Origin: Saccoglossus kowalevskii
Taxonomy: Eukaryota; Hemichordata; Enteropneusta; Harrimaniidae
Direction: 5' to 3'
Length of the DNA: 64,000 nucleotides
Assembly: GCF_000003605.2 (NCBI RefSeq)
Contig: NW_003128868.1
Coordinates: forward strand, 160,334-224,333
Shown: one piece after another, positions 32,830 through 46,009 of the stretch
How the letters are laid out: each line of letters begins with the position of its first letter
How positions within the stretch are numbered: the stretch's first letter is position 1
Program-made: the position numbers and the translations under genes
Notes under the pieces: generated by a model
Told to the model about the DNA's origin: nothing
Seen by the model: the letters and a program-made list of their open reading frames with translations, nothing else
Database searches by the model: none

Positions 32830-35547
32830 TTATCTCGCAAACATGTCGACAACTTCTAGCTTGGCATCTTTCAGATGGTATACTGTGAAATAATTTGATT
32901 TTTATTTCCCCAAAGGCGTTTTACCACTGAAGTAAACATTTTTCGTTTCGCTGTAACGATACTCGTGCTGATTAAATTGCGATGCAATGGATAAACACCA
33001 CTGCTGTTGCTATCATCAACAACTAAATTTCAGTGTCAAAATACGCAAATGTAAAACCTTCGGTTAATTGAAAACAAAGAAATACCCTGGACATTACAAC
33101 AAAATCGGCAACAATATGCTGTTTTTAAACACCGCGGAAAAATCAAGCACTCTGGGATGCCATTTTGGTCACCTTGATCGGAAACCCCTCTGTCACCTAT
33201 CATGCACCGGTCGCGATGTCACGAAGTATGTTGTTTGGCCGTGCTGAATGAAGTATTTCCACAGGTCAGGGCTCGTCTCATTTACATGCCTCGATTTATA
33301 TTAGTTTCTCTTCTTATGCGACTTCATTTCGAATTTGTCTCTCCGGCGTTTGAACGAATGAGTAGTAAAAACTGCGAATAGTTATTGTGTAGCAAAATAT
33401 TACAACCCATTTCATCCGGGTCGTCTAACTGAAATTGGAATGGTGTTGAACTTCGCACGGGGATTGCGGAAAAACTGCGCTATACAAAATATTTGGGAAA
33501 AGGTTTGAGAAAAGGTCAATATAAATATTTCTGAAACTGTATGACGATATCACGTAATAGACTGTGTATTAAGTATTTCTGAAACAACTGTATGACGATT
33601 TCTGAACCAAAACTGTTAATACTAAAAGTAAAGACACTTAAATACTTGTATATTACTTAATTTAAAACCAAGTATATATATATATAATTAATTAAAAAAA
33701 AGGACATCGAAATGCCCGTGTAAAATGGCACGTCACTCAATGTGATTTATCTACTGCCCAAAAAATCACTAGTTTACACTCCAGAATAAACCGAATATCT
33801 TTAAACAAACCTGTATTGCCAACACTTATTGTCATGAAATAACTGGCATCAACATATATAACGATGGGTGTGAATTTCACAATGAAAGAAAATCATTATG
33901 TTCTTTTATGCCCATTACGTATATTAACAAGATTAAAGTGGTAAAACATTTTTTTATATGTTACCACCACTGTTTGCTTGATTTGATAAGGAGATATTTC
34001 TCTATGGCATCACTAATGTCGGCAACAGTACTTGTAACGCTAATTTCAAATACTGAAGATTGTATATTTTTCAGAAGAAAGCTATGGGTCGAAATGTACG
34101 CCCTGGTCGAAACTCTGGGCCGAAACGTGCGCGGCCGAAACGCCCAGCATTCATTTCGATAACTTGTTAGATACTCCCGTATAGTGAACTACTTGTCGTC
34201 GTCTACGTCATATGCATGGTATACTGCCCACTGATTTTTTTTAGAGAAATGTACAAATAAATGAATATATGTTGGATACAGGGAAAATAGACAACAACAG
34301 CGATTGCCACGAAGTCCATAGCAAAATACTGGAGTAGTTCGCTTTAGGGGTGTATCGAACAAGTAGTCGAAATACCTCCTCGAGTGACGTCATATTGTCC
34401 TCGTTAGATCCGAAAAAATAACTTTCACCGGTTTTTTGTCACGCTTTTGGTTTATTGAGAGTTTAATGAACATACTATCGATCGGCATTAGCTTCGATGG
34501 TGTGACGCGGGAAAATATTCTGCTTTTGTCGACTTCTCTTCTGTACAGATAAAAGTTCGAATGTCTGAAAGACGATGTGTATTTCGTTACACTCCAGAGT
34601 GTGCACACAAAAAAAGATTTATATAAACAATGAACTTTAACGTTGTACTTCGTTGATTCGGTATAATCTGTTGTATGGACTTGAGAACAGTTGCGACCAT
34701 AGAGGGCGCTGTAATCTTAATGATAATAAATATAAAAATATAACATACATAAACATATCAAATACATTGACCAAGAGTCCCGAGAAGTCAAGATGTGTCG
34801 TTTATTCGTTATTTGACACTGCCATTGATGAGCACATAGCAAATCCCACAATGCAATACTTCTTATAACAGCTGATATGTCTCATATATTTAATGCTACC
34901 GTATCTATAGCAACAGTCAAATAGACTATACATCCACTGGAACAACGGGGTACAGGAAATGAAATAACTCAGGATTAGTTCTGTTACTATTGACTCGTAA
35001 TATCGTGGACACTTGGTAAAACTGACTTCACGTAATTTCCTTAGTTACTGTATCCAAGGTCACTCAGTGTCATTGACTTCTACAGGAATAAATGATCTAC
35101 TGCGTGAAAATACAACACAGTACAACAGTATTCATATAAAATTGTATAAAAGCAAAATACTGAATTAATCGCGGTAAAATATCTTACTGAAAGGATAACT
35201 ATTTATCGGTATATTAGGTCAATCGAACACGTTCACTTCAATTATAACGGCGTGAGGAATTGTCAGTTTTATGGAATTCAAAATTAGCCAAACAACTAAA
35301 TTACAATACAATTCCTGTTGCAACGTTATAAATCCACATTCATCCTAAACTCATCCAATGTGGTAGTGTAACACAGGGAAAATCAATATAAATAACCCAC
35401 GCTCGTCGGTAGCAATTGTTACACTCAGTTATCGTTGATTTTAAACTACATGGATCGGGCAACACATGATGGTAGTAATAGTTTGTACAAACCTCCAGCA
35501 AATCGTCCACGCTGGTCAGCGATGAGTGATAGTTCCAGAAATACACT
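32830..35547. other. No gene recognised
   Basis: No domain or exon-like block is seen on either strand. A short patch of repeated GTCGAAA-type words lies at 34085-34150 (GGTCGAAA, GGCCGAAA), perhaps a tiny minisatellite. The 5' exons of the integrase-like gene, if any, could lie here unseen. Confidence 0.45.
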
Positions 35548-36076
35548 TGTCACAATTTCTCTGAAACGCAGATTGTCTCAGCAGATGTCGGTGAAACTTT
35601 AAGCTTGGCGATGATTCCCATGGAAGGCAGTAGAAAGTTCATTTACAATTCCCACCTCCGGGTGTGCTTTAGCTGCTCAGTTAGGTTACTTGCACCCGCT
35701 CCGGTGTTCGGCGTGTCCGACAATACGGTCTGGCACTGATTCGATCGTTAATTCAGGGAAATATTGATATGTGTCTTGAGCACCCGGGTAAGAAAGTTTT
35801 TTATCAATGGCGCTCTCGTTGCTTTCAACTGCGTATGCGCAGCACAAAGTCTCAACAAATTTAAATCTTTTGGTTCATTATGATGCCGCGCTGTGTACAT
35901 CTATGTGATTGTGAAATATGAAATAAAATATGCAATCATCCAAACCTTGCATACATATCGAGTGACCTAATAAACTCGGACAAAATACAATGGTCCAGGA
36001 TAAAACAAAAGTAGGAGACCTCCTAATCTGTAAAATATTAGCTAATTAAATTGGGCCTGAAAACAAGGTGTGACAT
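35548..36076 (-). mobile_element. Ty3/gypsy 3' LTR (fossil)
   Basis: On the minus strand the segment begins TGTCACACC and ends TTGTGACA, giving the short inverted TGTCACA/TGTGACA ends expected of an LTR. It is preceded by a polypurine tract (AGGGGGAGAA). Length about 529 bp. It belongs to the minus-strand gypsy fossil on its right. I found no second copy of this LTR in the window. Confidence 0.7.
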
Positions 36077-36079
36077 TCT

Positions 36080-38720
36080 CCCCCTACAAATGGTGCTCCA
36101 TCCTACCACCCACTGGCCGGCTACCGATCTATGAGGGAAGAAAAGCACAATAACCCTGCCCAAAGGGTATATTAAACTTTTTTCTTGAATCTTTGAGGTC
36201 GCCAGCCTATGAAATGAACAAAATCAGGCAAACTGCTCAGTCTAATAATGCAGCATCGTTCCTTCACTGTCATCTGTTGTGTAGATCTTCCTCATAACTA
36301 TCACCTTGCTAAAGAGAGAATAACGAGGGGCTCCCATGGGAGTAAGTCATTCCAGCTAAAGGAGATCCATCAAGACGATTTGTGAATGTACACAACAACA
36401 ACAACGGTCAAATGAGAACAAACACGCCCCTGATGGTCAACATTTTCACTCCTCAATCCAGGCCTTTCTAAATCAAACCTAGAGAAATAGACCATTTACA
36501 TTCCAAAATATGTGCACTGTCTGAAAAGCACAAGAATATAACAGCTGTGGAGGCAGGCACAGTACCATCATCACCCATTCGGCCAGCCAGGCAAACTCCC
36601 AACCGGAACCCTAGAAGAAAATGGTCGAAAGATACACGTAAAGACAGATAGAAACAGAAAGATAACAGAAACGGAGACCTTTTGCTGAGTAGATCATTAT
36701 GGGGTTCCCGAAAGTGTACAAGTAACATAACATAGGCACTCATCTGGGTTGGTTCGCTTTTTGCCTCCATCCTCAGGATTTATGACATAAACAGGGATGT
36801 CTTCATGGACTCTCTTCACCACGGTGCTTGCAGTGTGCTCCCACTTGTCTGATAACTTGTGTTTTTCTCTGATGAACACATTCCGGACCAGCACACGGTC
36901 TCCGGGTTCTAGTTCGGTACCCTCTAGAGATTCCTTATCATAGCACTCTTTGTTTTTCAGTGCTCGTCCAGCCAGTATTTTACCAGCAATCTGGTATTCC
37001 TCATAAAGATTCAGTTTCCACTGTTGCACATAAGCTACCTCCAGTAGATTCAGCTGGTTCTAAACCGAGATAAATATCTATGACGACTGCAGGTGTTGTC
37101 CTCTCATAAACAAATATGGTGTGTATCCGGTCATGTCCTGGCAAGTATACAGTTGTAAGCGTGTGTGCGTGTCATCACTTTCACCTTTGCATGCCAATTC
37201 TTTTTTTGGTTAGGTTCAGACTGCCCAACATATTCATTGGGTCTGGGGATGATATGGTGATGATCACGATTTTCGAAGCGATTACATAACTGAGCAACAA
37301 GTCTGCTCTCAAAATTCCGCCCCTTATCGATATGGATCCGCACAAAGGCATATTTTGTAAAATGGTCCGTCATGATCAAGATGTCTTTCATTCCTATGTC
37401 TGGCGGTTCTAGTGTCAGAAAGTCGATACAAAGCAGTTCAATGTGGCATAGTGGTTAAAATGGGTACCATGGGCGCAATTACTCTCCTTTGGCTGTGATA
37501 TTGTGTCGTGTGCATGTGTCACAATCGCGGACATGTGTCACATCACGTGCCATCCTGGGCCAGTAGAAACTTTCTCTCACTAATTCCAATATTGTGTTCT
37601 GTCTAAGGCGGCCAACTTCCTCGTGGAGTGCTTTCATAGCTACTTCACGCTATATAACGACAGATATAACTGGTAGATAGTCCTACCATTTGAGTCAATC
37701 ATTTTGTGGTACAAGACACCGTTACAGATACAGTATCTCTTCCACTCGCGTAATGTAGCTCACACTCCTTTGGCTTCCTGTGTGCGGTGGTACTGATCAG
37801 GTGGAATTCCACCTAGCATGTATGGGTAGATATCTCTATTTGTATGGTCAGCTTGCTGTAACTGTTTCCATTCTTCATGGGTCACTTTAAGTAATGTTTT
37901 GGTGCTCTCTGGGAGTACATCAGCCACTGTTTGAGCATAACTCCGGGGAATGGCTCATACTAGTACCCATTTGGCAAAGTCGACTATGTAAGACTGCTGT
38001 TGCAACTTGGCTACTAATTACTTCTGGTGTTATCCAGTCCAATCATTGAGGACGTCCTTCATCGGTGGTCATGTAGCATTTTATCGGTCAGCGAGTGTCA
38101 GCATTTCCATTTAGCGTGTTGGCCCTATAACAAATTCGGAAATCAAAATCGACTAGTCGTGTCATCCATTGATAGCCAGTATCGTCAAGTTTGGCCATTG
38201 TAGCTACGTAGACCAATGGGTTATTATCTGTCAATACCTCAAAGTGTCGTCTGATTAGCCACTCTAATTCTAAAAATTCGAGTTTGTGAGCGGGATAGTT
38301 TCTTTCGCTTTTAGACAGACATCCCAGAAAGCACTGGGGTTGGCCATGGGCCGTGTGGCTCTGATATTCTGTGGCTCTGATTGGGGCGTCTGGGTCGGTT
38401 TGGGCATCCCCTTGAATCCCCTTCAATCGTATGGGCAGTTTCTAAGAAAATGTGCTGTGTCACCACACTCGTAATATCCTCTCTGTGGTATATAGGCGTC
38501 CACCACTGTAGGTGGCATGAAGGGTACAGATGCACCTGTAGCGCTGGAAAGGTTAGCTGACTGTTGTGCCTTTGTAGGAGAAAGCCGAGCTTCCAGGGCT
38601 TCGAATCAACCCAACATGTGTCATACTGCGTCTTGAGAGCACATGCAAATTGTAACATTTCTTTTCTCTGGTCAGCTTTGACTTCTTTGGGGCGCTCTTC
38701 ACCATCGTCTGACTCTGGTG
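36080..38720 (-). mobile_element. Ty3/gypsy retrotransposon, left inverted copy (fossil)
   Basis: On the minus strand it shows a gag-type zinc knuckle region near 38430-38475, RNase H-like sequence at about 38090-38300 and integrase at about 37130-37950. The integrase C-terminal region is at about 36720-37020, followed by the polypurine tract and LTR. The reverse transcriptase part is absent. Sequence at 36700-38290 is the reverse complement of about 39620-41050. The copy is broken in several places. Confidence 0.75.
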
Positions 38721-38789
38721 GTGTGGTTCCCAATGTGGCTTGGTGAGCTGTTGCTTGGTGGACACGGTAGTTTGAGGTGTGTCGCTGAA

Positions 38790-41110
38790 GTTTTCCCGCA
38801 CATTCAAGAAAGTATGGAGATGTTTAAAGATTCCTGGTTTTCTACTATTGATTTAAAGCATTCCTATTGGCAACTAGTCATGGCAGAAGAGGATATTGTG
38901 ACACTGGTCGGTCACTACGAGTGTTTGTGGAAGTCAATGGGACTCTGTAACAGCGCAAGCAGTTTCCAGAGAGCCATAGAAAAATATCTGGCTGACATCA
39001 TCAACAAATCCTGTACAGCGACATTGTGGTTTACTCACAGACATTCAATGAGTATCATCCATGAGTCGATGAAGTCCTGCAACTGCTGAGTAAGAAAAAT
39101 GTGAAAGTGAAAGCATCGAAATGCGAATTCTGCAGACGAGAAGTTCACTATCTAGGACACATCATATCTGAAGATGGTGTAAAGATGAATCGAGATAAGA
39201 CTGAGGCTATCAGGAATTGGCCAGTACCACGCAATGCTAAGGATGTTAAAACAGTCCTTGATGTTGCCGACTAATACTGACGGTTCATTGAAGGTTTTTT
39301 GAAGATCGGACTGTACACTAAGAAACGTGGCAAGACTGGCCTACTAGTGAGACAGAAGGCACCAGATTTTAATTAGACGCCAGAGTGTGAAGTTGCTTTT
39401 GAACCCTGGAGGATAGATTAACAACCCATTACAAATTACATACTGACACATCCTTTTTAGGATTAGGTGCAACGTTATGTCAGAAACATGAAGGGAAGAC
39501 TGAGTCGTCACCTATGCGAGCAGAGGGCTGTGTGAAAGCGGAAGAAACTATCCCGCTCACAAATTCGAAATTTTGGCATTACATTGAGTGATAGTGAACA
39601 AATTCCCAGATATGCAAATCGAACGACACTTTGAGGTATTGAAGACAATAACCCATTGTTCTACGTAGCTACAACAGCCAAACTTGATGCTACGAGCCAT
39701 CAATAGATGTCACGACTAGCCAATTTTGATTTTCGAATTTGTTATAGGGCCGGCATGTTAAATGGAGATGCTGACGCTCTAAGTCGCCGACTGAGAGAAG
39801 GCTACACGCCCACCTGCGAAGACGTTCTCAGTGGTTGGACTGGATAACACCAGATGTTCGTGATACAGAAGTAATGAGTAGCCAAGTTGTAACATCAGTC
39901 GACTTTGCCCAATGGTGCCTGCCATGGAACAGGTAGGAGCCATTCCCCGGAGAACACCACAACATTACCCGAAGTGACCCATGAAGAATGGAAACAGTTA
40001 CGTTTATACAGCAAGCAGACCCTACAATTGATCTACAATCTATCGATACATGCCAATTGGGATTCCACTAGATCGGTACCACTGCACACAGGAGAACAGA
40101 GAAGTGCCAACTGCTTTACATGAGTGGAAGATATACTGTATCCGTAATGGTGTCTTGCACTGCAAAAAGATTGACTCAAATGGTAGGACTATCTACCAGT
40201 TATATCTGTCGTTTGAATAGCGTGAAGTGGCTATGGAAGCACTCCGCAAGGAAGTTGGCCACCTCAGAAGGACATAACTCAGGAATTAGTGAGAGCATGG
40301 TTCTATTAGCCCGAATGGTGTGATAAGCGATTGTGACAGATGCACACAACACAAGATCACAGAGTAATTGCGCCCATGGTACCCATTTTAACCACAATGC
40401 CGCATGAACTAAATTTGTATGACTTTCTGACACTAAAACCGTCAGGGACAGAAAAGAAAGACATCTTGATCATGACTGACCATTTTACAAAATATGTCAT
40501 TGCTGTTGCGACGCGCAACCAGACCGGCAAGACGACAGGTAAAGTGCTTATGGCGACGTTTATTGTCGACATTTGATTCCCCAAGCAGACTTATTGCTAA
40601 GTTATGGAATCACTTCAGTGTCCGGAAATCGCGATCATCGCCCTATCATCCCAAGAGTCAATGCATAACAGAGAGATTCAACCAGACTCTAATTGGTATG
40701 TTAGGAACTCTGGAACCTAATCAAAAGAGGAATTGGCACGAAAAGGTGAAAGTGATGACACACGCTCACAACTGTATGCGCCATGACGTGACCGGATACC
40801 ATATTTTTTAATGAGAGGACAACACCTGCAGTTGCCCATAGATATTTATCTCGGTTTGGAACCAGACAAATTTACTAGAGGTAGAATGAATGCTTATATG
40901 GGAACAGCAGGCCTACCAGATTGTTGGTAAAAGTTGTCAGACAAGTGGGAGCACACTGCTTGCACCGTGGTGAAAAGAGTCCATGAAGACATCCCTGTTT
41001 ATGTCATGAAACCTGAGGATGGAGCTAAAAAGTAAACCATGCACAGGAGCTAATGCCTGTGTATGCCCTGCCACCAAATCCACCAGAAAGACCCAGAAGA
41101 GTGCCTAGGG
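38790..41110 (+). mobile_element. Ty3/gypsy retrotransposon, right inverted copy (fossil)
   Basis: Conventional gypsy order on the plus strand: RT (38800-39290, with STIDLKHSYWQL), RNase H (about 39450-39780), integrase (about 39900-40800) and the C-terminal chromatin-side region to about 41050. It is the same family as the minus-strand copy on its left. The two face away from each other around a centre near 38.3-39.6 kb. It is broken in many places. No LTR was found on its right side. Confidence 0.75.
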
Positions 41111-42454
41111 ACCATCGTAACCGACGATGACGCAGGATGGTAACACATTTGACACATCATGCAAACCATTCCTCGTCAAATTCAACCTCTGATTCATATA
41201 CCAGTCTTCTGATGAAATCATCGGAGTTAGACGTGATGCATATACAACCAGTGCAGATACTATGTTTGAATTGCAGGGAGAAACGCTTGTTGAGAATGAA
41301 AGAAATACCGCACCTGATAATGATCGGACTGACTCTGACATATGGTATGAGTGACAAATTACAGTCTTGACTACATGATGTCCATCCTATCAGAAGCCAT
41401 ATCGCTTCAGTTGCTGGTGACTATGATCAAATTCAACCAGAAACCCAACCGCTATCCGACAATGCGACTTCCAGTAAAAGTGGTGCAGAGGCCGAGAAAA
41501 TACATGAACCCCCCGGAACTGCAGGTTGGTTCTGAGATTGCCAATGTCGCCAACCTAAACGAGATTTCCATTGATGAGATGTTGTATTACATTCATTCAG
41601 TAGAATAGGCTAAGTTCCTACAGTCATGTACACACACACAATTCTTCTCTGTTGGTATTTCGGAGTTCTCAGATGGTGACAGATTTGAGGATGGAGCACT
41701 CAAAATTTGAAATATTGTTCGATTGGCTACATAATTTTGATATGTCATGTGATAAATTGATGAGATCTTCAAGTGCACATGAACATACGTGATTTATACA
41801 ACTTTATTGCCCCTTTGTAAAAGAAATTACATCGGTAAATGACAAAACGTAACTTTCTTCCTTTTATTTCAATGTATTTGTATTCTTTGGAATATGTTAA
41901 ACAATTTCTTTTATTTTTGAATTAATTTGTAACATCAATGACATCACTAAATTGCATGAACTACTGGCTGACTGTACTGGCTGTAGAATCATGTTTCAGT
42001 TTTCAATCACACAACATTGCTGCGCCCAAATGATGTTGATAATAAGCGACTCGGTTAAATAATAGAGAGACAACATGTACTGTACTACACTGTTGTGATA
42101 GGTAATACTCATGCAAACATTTCCGGTGTAAAAAATTACTCGGCAATAACGAGCCAAAATAACTGGGAGTGGCTTACTATCTTGTCTTTCTATATCGTGT
42201 ATTTGGGATTTTAAAGGTGAAATTAACAGTGCTCATTCTACAAGGGTTAATTCTGTGAGGGCGATGATAGGCATTTTCCAGGCACTTCAAGTCATTGTGA
42301 GAATACTTGATCGTCATGATGTTGATCCATTCATGAAATATTGTATTACATCCATTGTATTTACAGTCATGTACATATAGATATACTTAGTCTACCATAT
42401 ACATATATCTACATATAACCTGGCCATCATAAATGACAATTGACACATTATATG

Positions 42455-42521
42455 AACATACTTGTAATGAGGTTGCAGCTTCCACAATGATTTTTTTGTG
42501 AGCCATAAATTCTCCTGCAGG
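42455..42521 (-). pseudogene. Relic of VWA exon 18
   Basis: TTACTTGTAATGAGGTTGCA matches the 3' part of exon 18 at 10725-10744, apart from the first base. The sequence then runs through GCTTCCAC and ends at CTCCTGCAGG like the exon 18 acceptor. A central deletion removes the stretch coding the LTDG metal-site motif, so the copy could not encode a working VWA. Confidence 0.75.
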
Positions 42522-42714
42522 GAAAAAAAATATAATGAAACCGTTACAAAAACTTGATTGTATGCTTATAAGAAAAAATACAGAAGGTTGAGTGTTATCT
42601 TATTCCAAAATACCAGATACAATATGTGTAGTGAGATAATCCGTAGCACATAATACCGATACTAGATTGATTTGTCTGAGTGTAACTCAGTAACTGGAAT
42701 AAATACTGTTGCAA

Positions 42715-42800
42715 TTACGATAGGTCCCACCAATAACATTCATTTGTGACACTGCATCATACATTGAAGTTGAGTCTCTTGGTGATACTCCCTCACAAAA
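42715..42800 (-). pseudogene. Relic of VWA exon 17
   Basis: TGTGACACTGCATCATACAT and the following bases match exon 17 (10982-11091), with a short internal loss (the copy lacks the TTTATAACTG-like stretch) and scattered changes. It lies at the expected distance from the exon 18 relic. Confidence 0.7.
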
Positions 42801-44149
42801 TAATAATTAGTGAGCAACTTCAATTATATATATGGGTCCAGTGTTGTTGCAGAGAAGTTATTTTAAGGTAGAGATGCAGTTTACCTGACAGGTATTTCAA
42901 TTAGTTAATTAGGAAACCAAGATGACCTCCCTTGTCCACAAAACTATATATTTTCGGAAAGCTTATTGTATGAATTTAAAAAAAAAATTAGTATTTTTTT
43001 TAAGGACACTGTAGTTTGAAATATGCACAAAATGTGCTTTTTTGGTCAAAAGTGATTTAAAAAAAATAGCTTCTAAACCATGATTATGTTTCCTGTCAAA
43101 ATTGGTTTATGGGTACATCTGTTTACTATGAAGAAATCGCCGTCTTGAAAACTGTCTACCACTTGTCAATTTTGCAGGGCAGCAGCCCAAATTTCACTAC
43201 TTCAAGTTTATGCATAAATTAACACCCAGGAAAGAAAAAAAAATATTTTAACTACAAGAAAATTAACAACTTTGCAAAAAATTAAAAAACCTAGATAAAT
43301 CTACAGCATAGCTGCACATATAGAGAATGACATTGAGCAAATACAGTCAGTAACTCTTTCACCTGGAAATGAACAAATCAACAAGACAACTTGGAAGCCC
43401 TTTTCCAAAGCAAGTTCGTGTCACAATTATCCCAGTGGAAGATCTCGGTGGCCCGAAAAACTACGAGTCGACAGATGCAAACAGATGTAAAGTGACTAAA
43501 GAAAGATCAGAAAAGTAATAACCATTGATGTCATACTACCCTGAATATTAAACTCAAAACTGTTTTTTAACATGATGAGTTAACAAAAAGACCTCGTACC
43601 TAAAAACCTTAATACCGTTCAACAGATTATGTTGGTTATGTATAACATATGACATATCTTTGCGCTTGAAAATGTTTAATATAGACAATACCAAAGTATT
43701 GAAGGATGTAAAATCTATAATTGATTACATTGTCTGAGTATCAGACTGAGTGAAGTATGTGAACCATTACGACATCTAACACTGTGAATGATTTTACATC
43801 GAAGTTCATCATCAATTGAAAATAGGAAACAACTAGTCCTAGTACACCAAGTGTTAAAATACTACAACAATGAAGAGAAGTTAAGCTTACAAACTGAAAA
43901 AAAAATATTGGTGCCACTGTAACCCATAAGAAACCATCAACATTTACCAGTAGAGCATTAACAGATATGGGAACAGGATGGAACAATTTCATCAGTATAC
44001 ATACGACAGACAATACATAAATCTTTAGAAACACAATGCAGTTGCAAAGAATGCTGTTACAATTACGGGCGACTAACCTCTACTCAAGTGATTTTCAGGC
44101 ATGCATCACTGTATTAACAGTAAGGTCTATATTGGTCTGCTTTCTCTCT

Positions 44150-45240
44150 CGAATTGCTAAACTCTCATAAATTAATTACATTTGATTGTATTAATCTACT
44201 TAGGAGGCATGCACAATGCTCAGATATATCCCCTGGCCTACTGGTCCAAATATCTGTGACAATACAATTATATGCCATGACTTCGTTTGTAACAATGATT
44301 CACAGGAGCACATGACTCAAATTAACGTTATAATCTATCCATGATGTGTTACGTATAAATTGCTCTGATGCAATATTTGACCTTTTTCGGTATTACTCCA
44401 TATACGGTTCATAGCACTCTTTCCGCGCAAAGTTTATTTACATTTGCACAGAAATTATTTTTCTTTCTTGTGAAGCTCCTCAAATATTAGAATTATTCTC
44501 AAATTGTTGTTGCCTTGGTTAGCTAATACTAGATTGATGAGTTTCCAACTATTGAAAGAAACAAGACTAGAATAAATAATTAATTATTCACGATACATAC
44601 CGCACTTTGTTGTTTTCTTGTGAATCCAATGTCCCATTTGTTACTTCGGATGTAAACACACTAAATACACTGTCGCAGTCTTTATTACTGTGATACTAGT
44701 TATTGTCAATAGAGTGGCAACCCGTTATACCTCTTCATTAAAGTGTGTCTTCATCTACTATAGCATTTCCAATGACCATAGTTATAATATTATTTCATAA
44801 TTCACATTTTTCATTTATTACATTGATAAGTACTCCACTTTTTGCTGAGTTTTTGCTTGTAGTTGACCTAGAGCCAACTATACGTAATGCTACGGGGAAA
44901 AAACGGAAATTGCGGGGCGGAGAACAAAGACGGCTGACAGGGAAGTTCGTGAGGATAATTATTCAGTTCCCGGAATTGGCACAATGTTCGGTCGTGACAA
45001 CAACTCTATTAGGCGTTCTGCAGATGTCGGTATGATTTCGGAAGTACGAATGTATGTTTCCGTTATACAGTCATGGCCCGAGAACGTGGAGGAACTCGTT
45101 CAAATAAGTTATTTTTAGGTTCGACCAAACGTAAAAACACAAAATAATTGCAGCTGACCCAGCCACACTAACAATAATTATACTCTGACTGGATTGCAAG
45201 TTTTACACAGCGTTTGATTGTATAACAACACAGAACTGAA
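44150..45240. repeat. Duplicated segment, copy 1 (matches 50440-51120)
   Basis: Shares long stretches with 50440-51120 in the same orientation: TATAATCTATCCAT, GTCTTCATCTACT / ATCTTCATCTACT, then GTACGAATGTATGTTTC, and AATTGCAG.TGACCCAGCCAC. Neither copy keeps a long open frame in common, so it is probably noncoding, either an old repeat or a local duplication. A further short repeat (AATCGGACCCACG, GCGATCATGG) follows at 45240 and again at about 45578. Confidence 0.75.
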
Positions 45241-45949
45241 TCGGACCCACGAGAGTTGTCATAAAGCGATCATGGTCCAGAGCAAAACACGTTTTGCGTG
45301 CTGCTGAGCCGTGAACCAAGCCGAATTTCTTTCGTGCTTACGAAAGTCTGGTTAATGTGTTAACAATTTGTTTTGTGGTTCACATTTACCAGATTCTGGT
45401 GCTACTTTAGGATATACGGTCACTGCAACGCGGATGTACTTGTTCGGATGATAAATGATTTAATCAAGTGTTGTAATTCCAAGCGACATACATTCCATAC
45501 GCAAACGCATTAGGGCATATGATAAATCATATTAGTTGAAAAGGAAATGGTTTGTTTTTATATTGACGTAGAAAAATCGGACTCACGCACTCATTCACCA
45601 AAGTAAAGCGATCGAGGCCCAGCATAAAACATATTTTTCTGAAAATAAACCATACTCTTTGCTACTGTTCTATGAATCACATTATTAAATTACATTACCA
45701 TACGATATTGCATATCAAACTCATTCAAACTCACTTTGAATATTCCGCTGCGGCTTTACATCAAACGTAATACTTTTAATTATGAGAACGTGTATACACG
45801 TACTCGTGTGTTTGATTTTATTTGACAAAATCAACTGTAGAATTCAGTTGACCCATATACAACAGCAAATAGTAATATAATTGACAGGGCAGTAGTAGAC
45901 GCGCCAAGCATGTGCGATATATAGTCTCATATAAACAAAGATGGCGACT

Positions 45950-46004
45950 TTGACTGTTGCGCAGATGAACGAGTACAAACTGATACGCTACCAAGATTTA
46001 ATTA
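45950..46004 (+). CDS. Possible orphan first exon
   Basis: AAGATGGCGACTTTGACT is a strong start context. The frame MATLTVAQMNEYKLIRYQDL runs to a donor AG|GTATTG. I found no second exon that continues it before the lectin gene begins. It may be a dead 5' exon or chance. Confidence 0.2.
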
Positions 46005-46009
46005 GGTAT

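Larger units (their letters stand above)
41640..44040 (-). pseudogene. Decayed segmental duplicate of the SAM-VWA-E2-U-box gene (interval 9.7-12.6 kb)
   Basis: Blocks match in the same order and orientation. 41640-41990 matches 9680-10100, 42360-42530 matches 10600-10810, 42530-42800 matches 10815-11095, and 43290-43800 matches 12060-12560. Both introns and exons 17-18 are included, so this is a DNA duplication and not a retrocopy. Exon 16 has no clear counterpart. Flanking exons are missing, so no product is expected. Confidence 0.8.

Noticed and set aside
38286-38746. Several overlapping open frames on both strands near the centre of the inverted gypsy pair
   Set aside because: They are shadows of degraded retroelement sequence.
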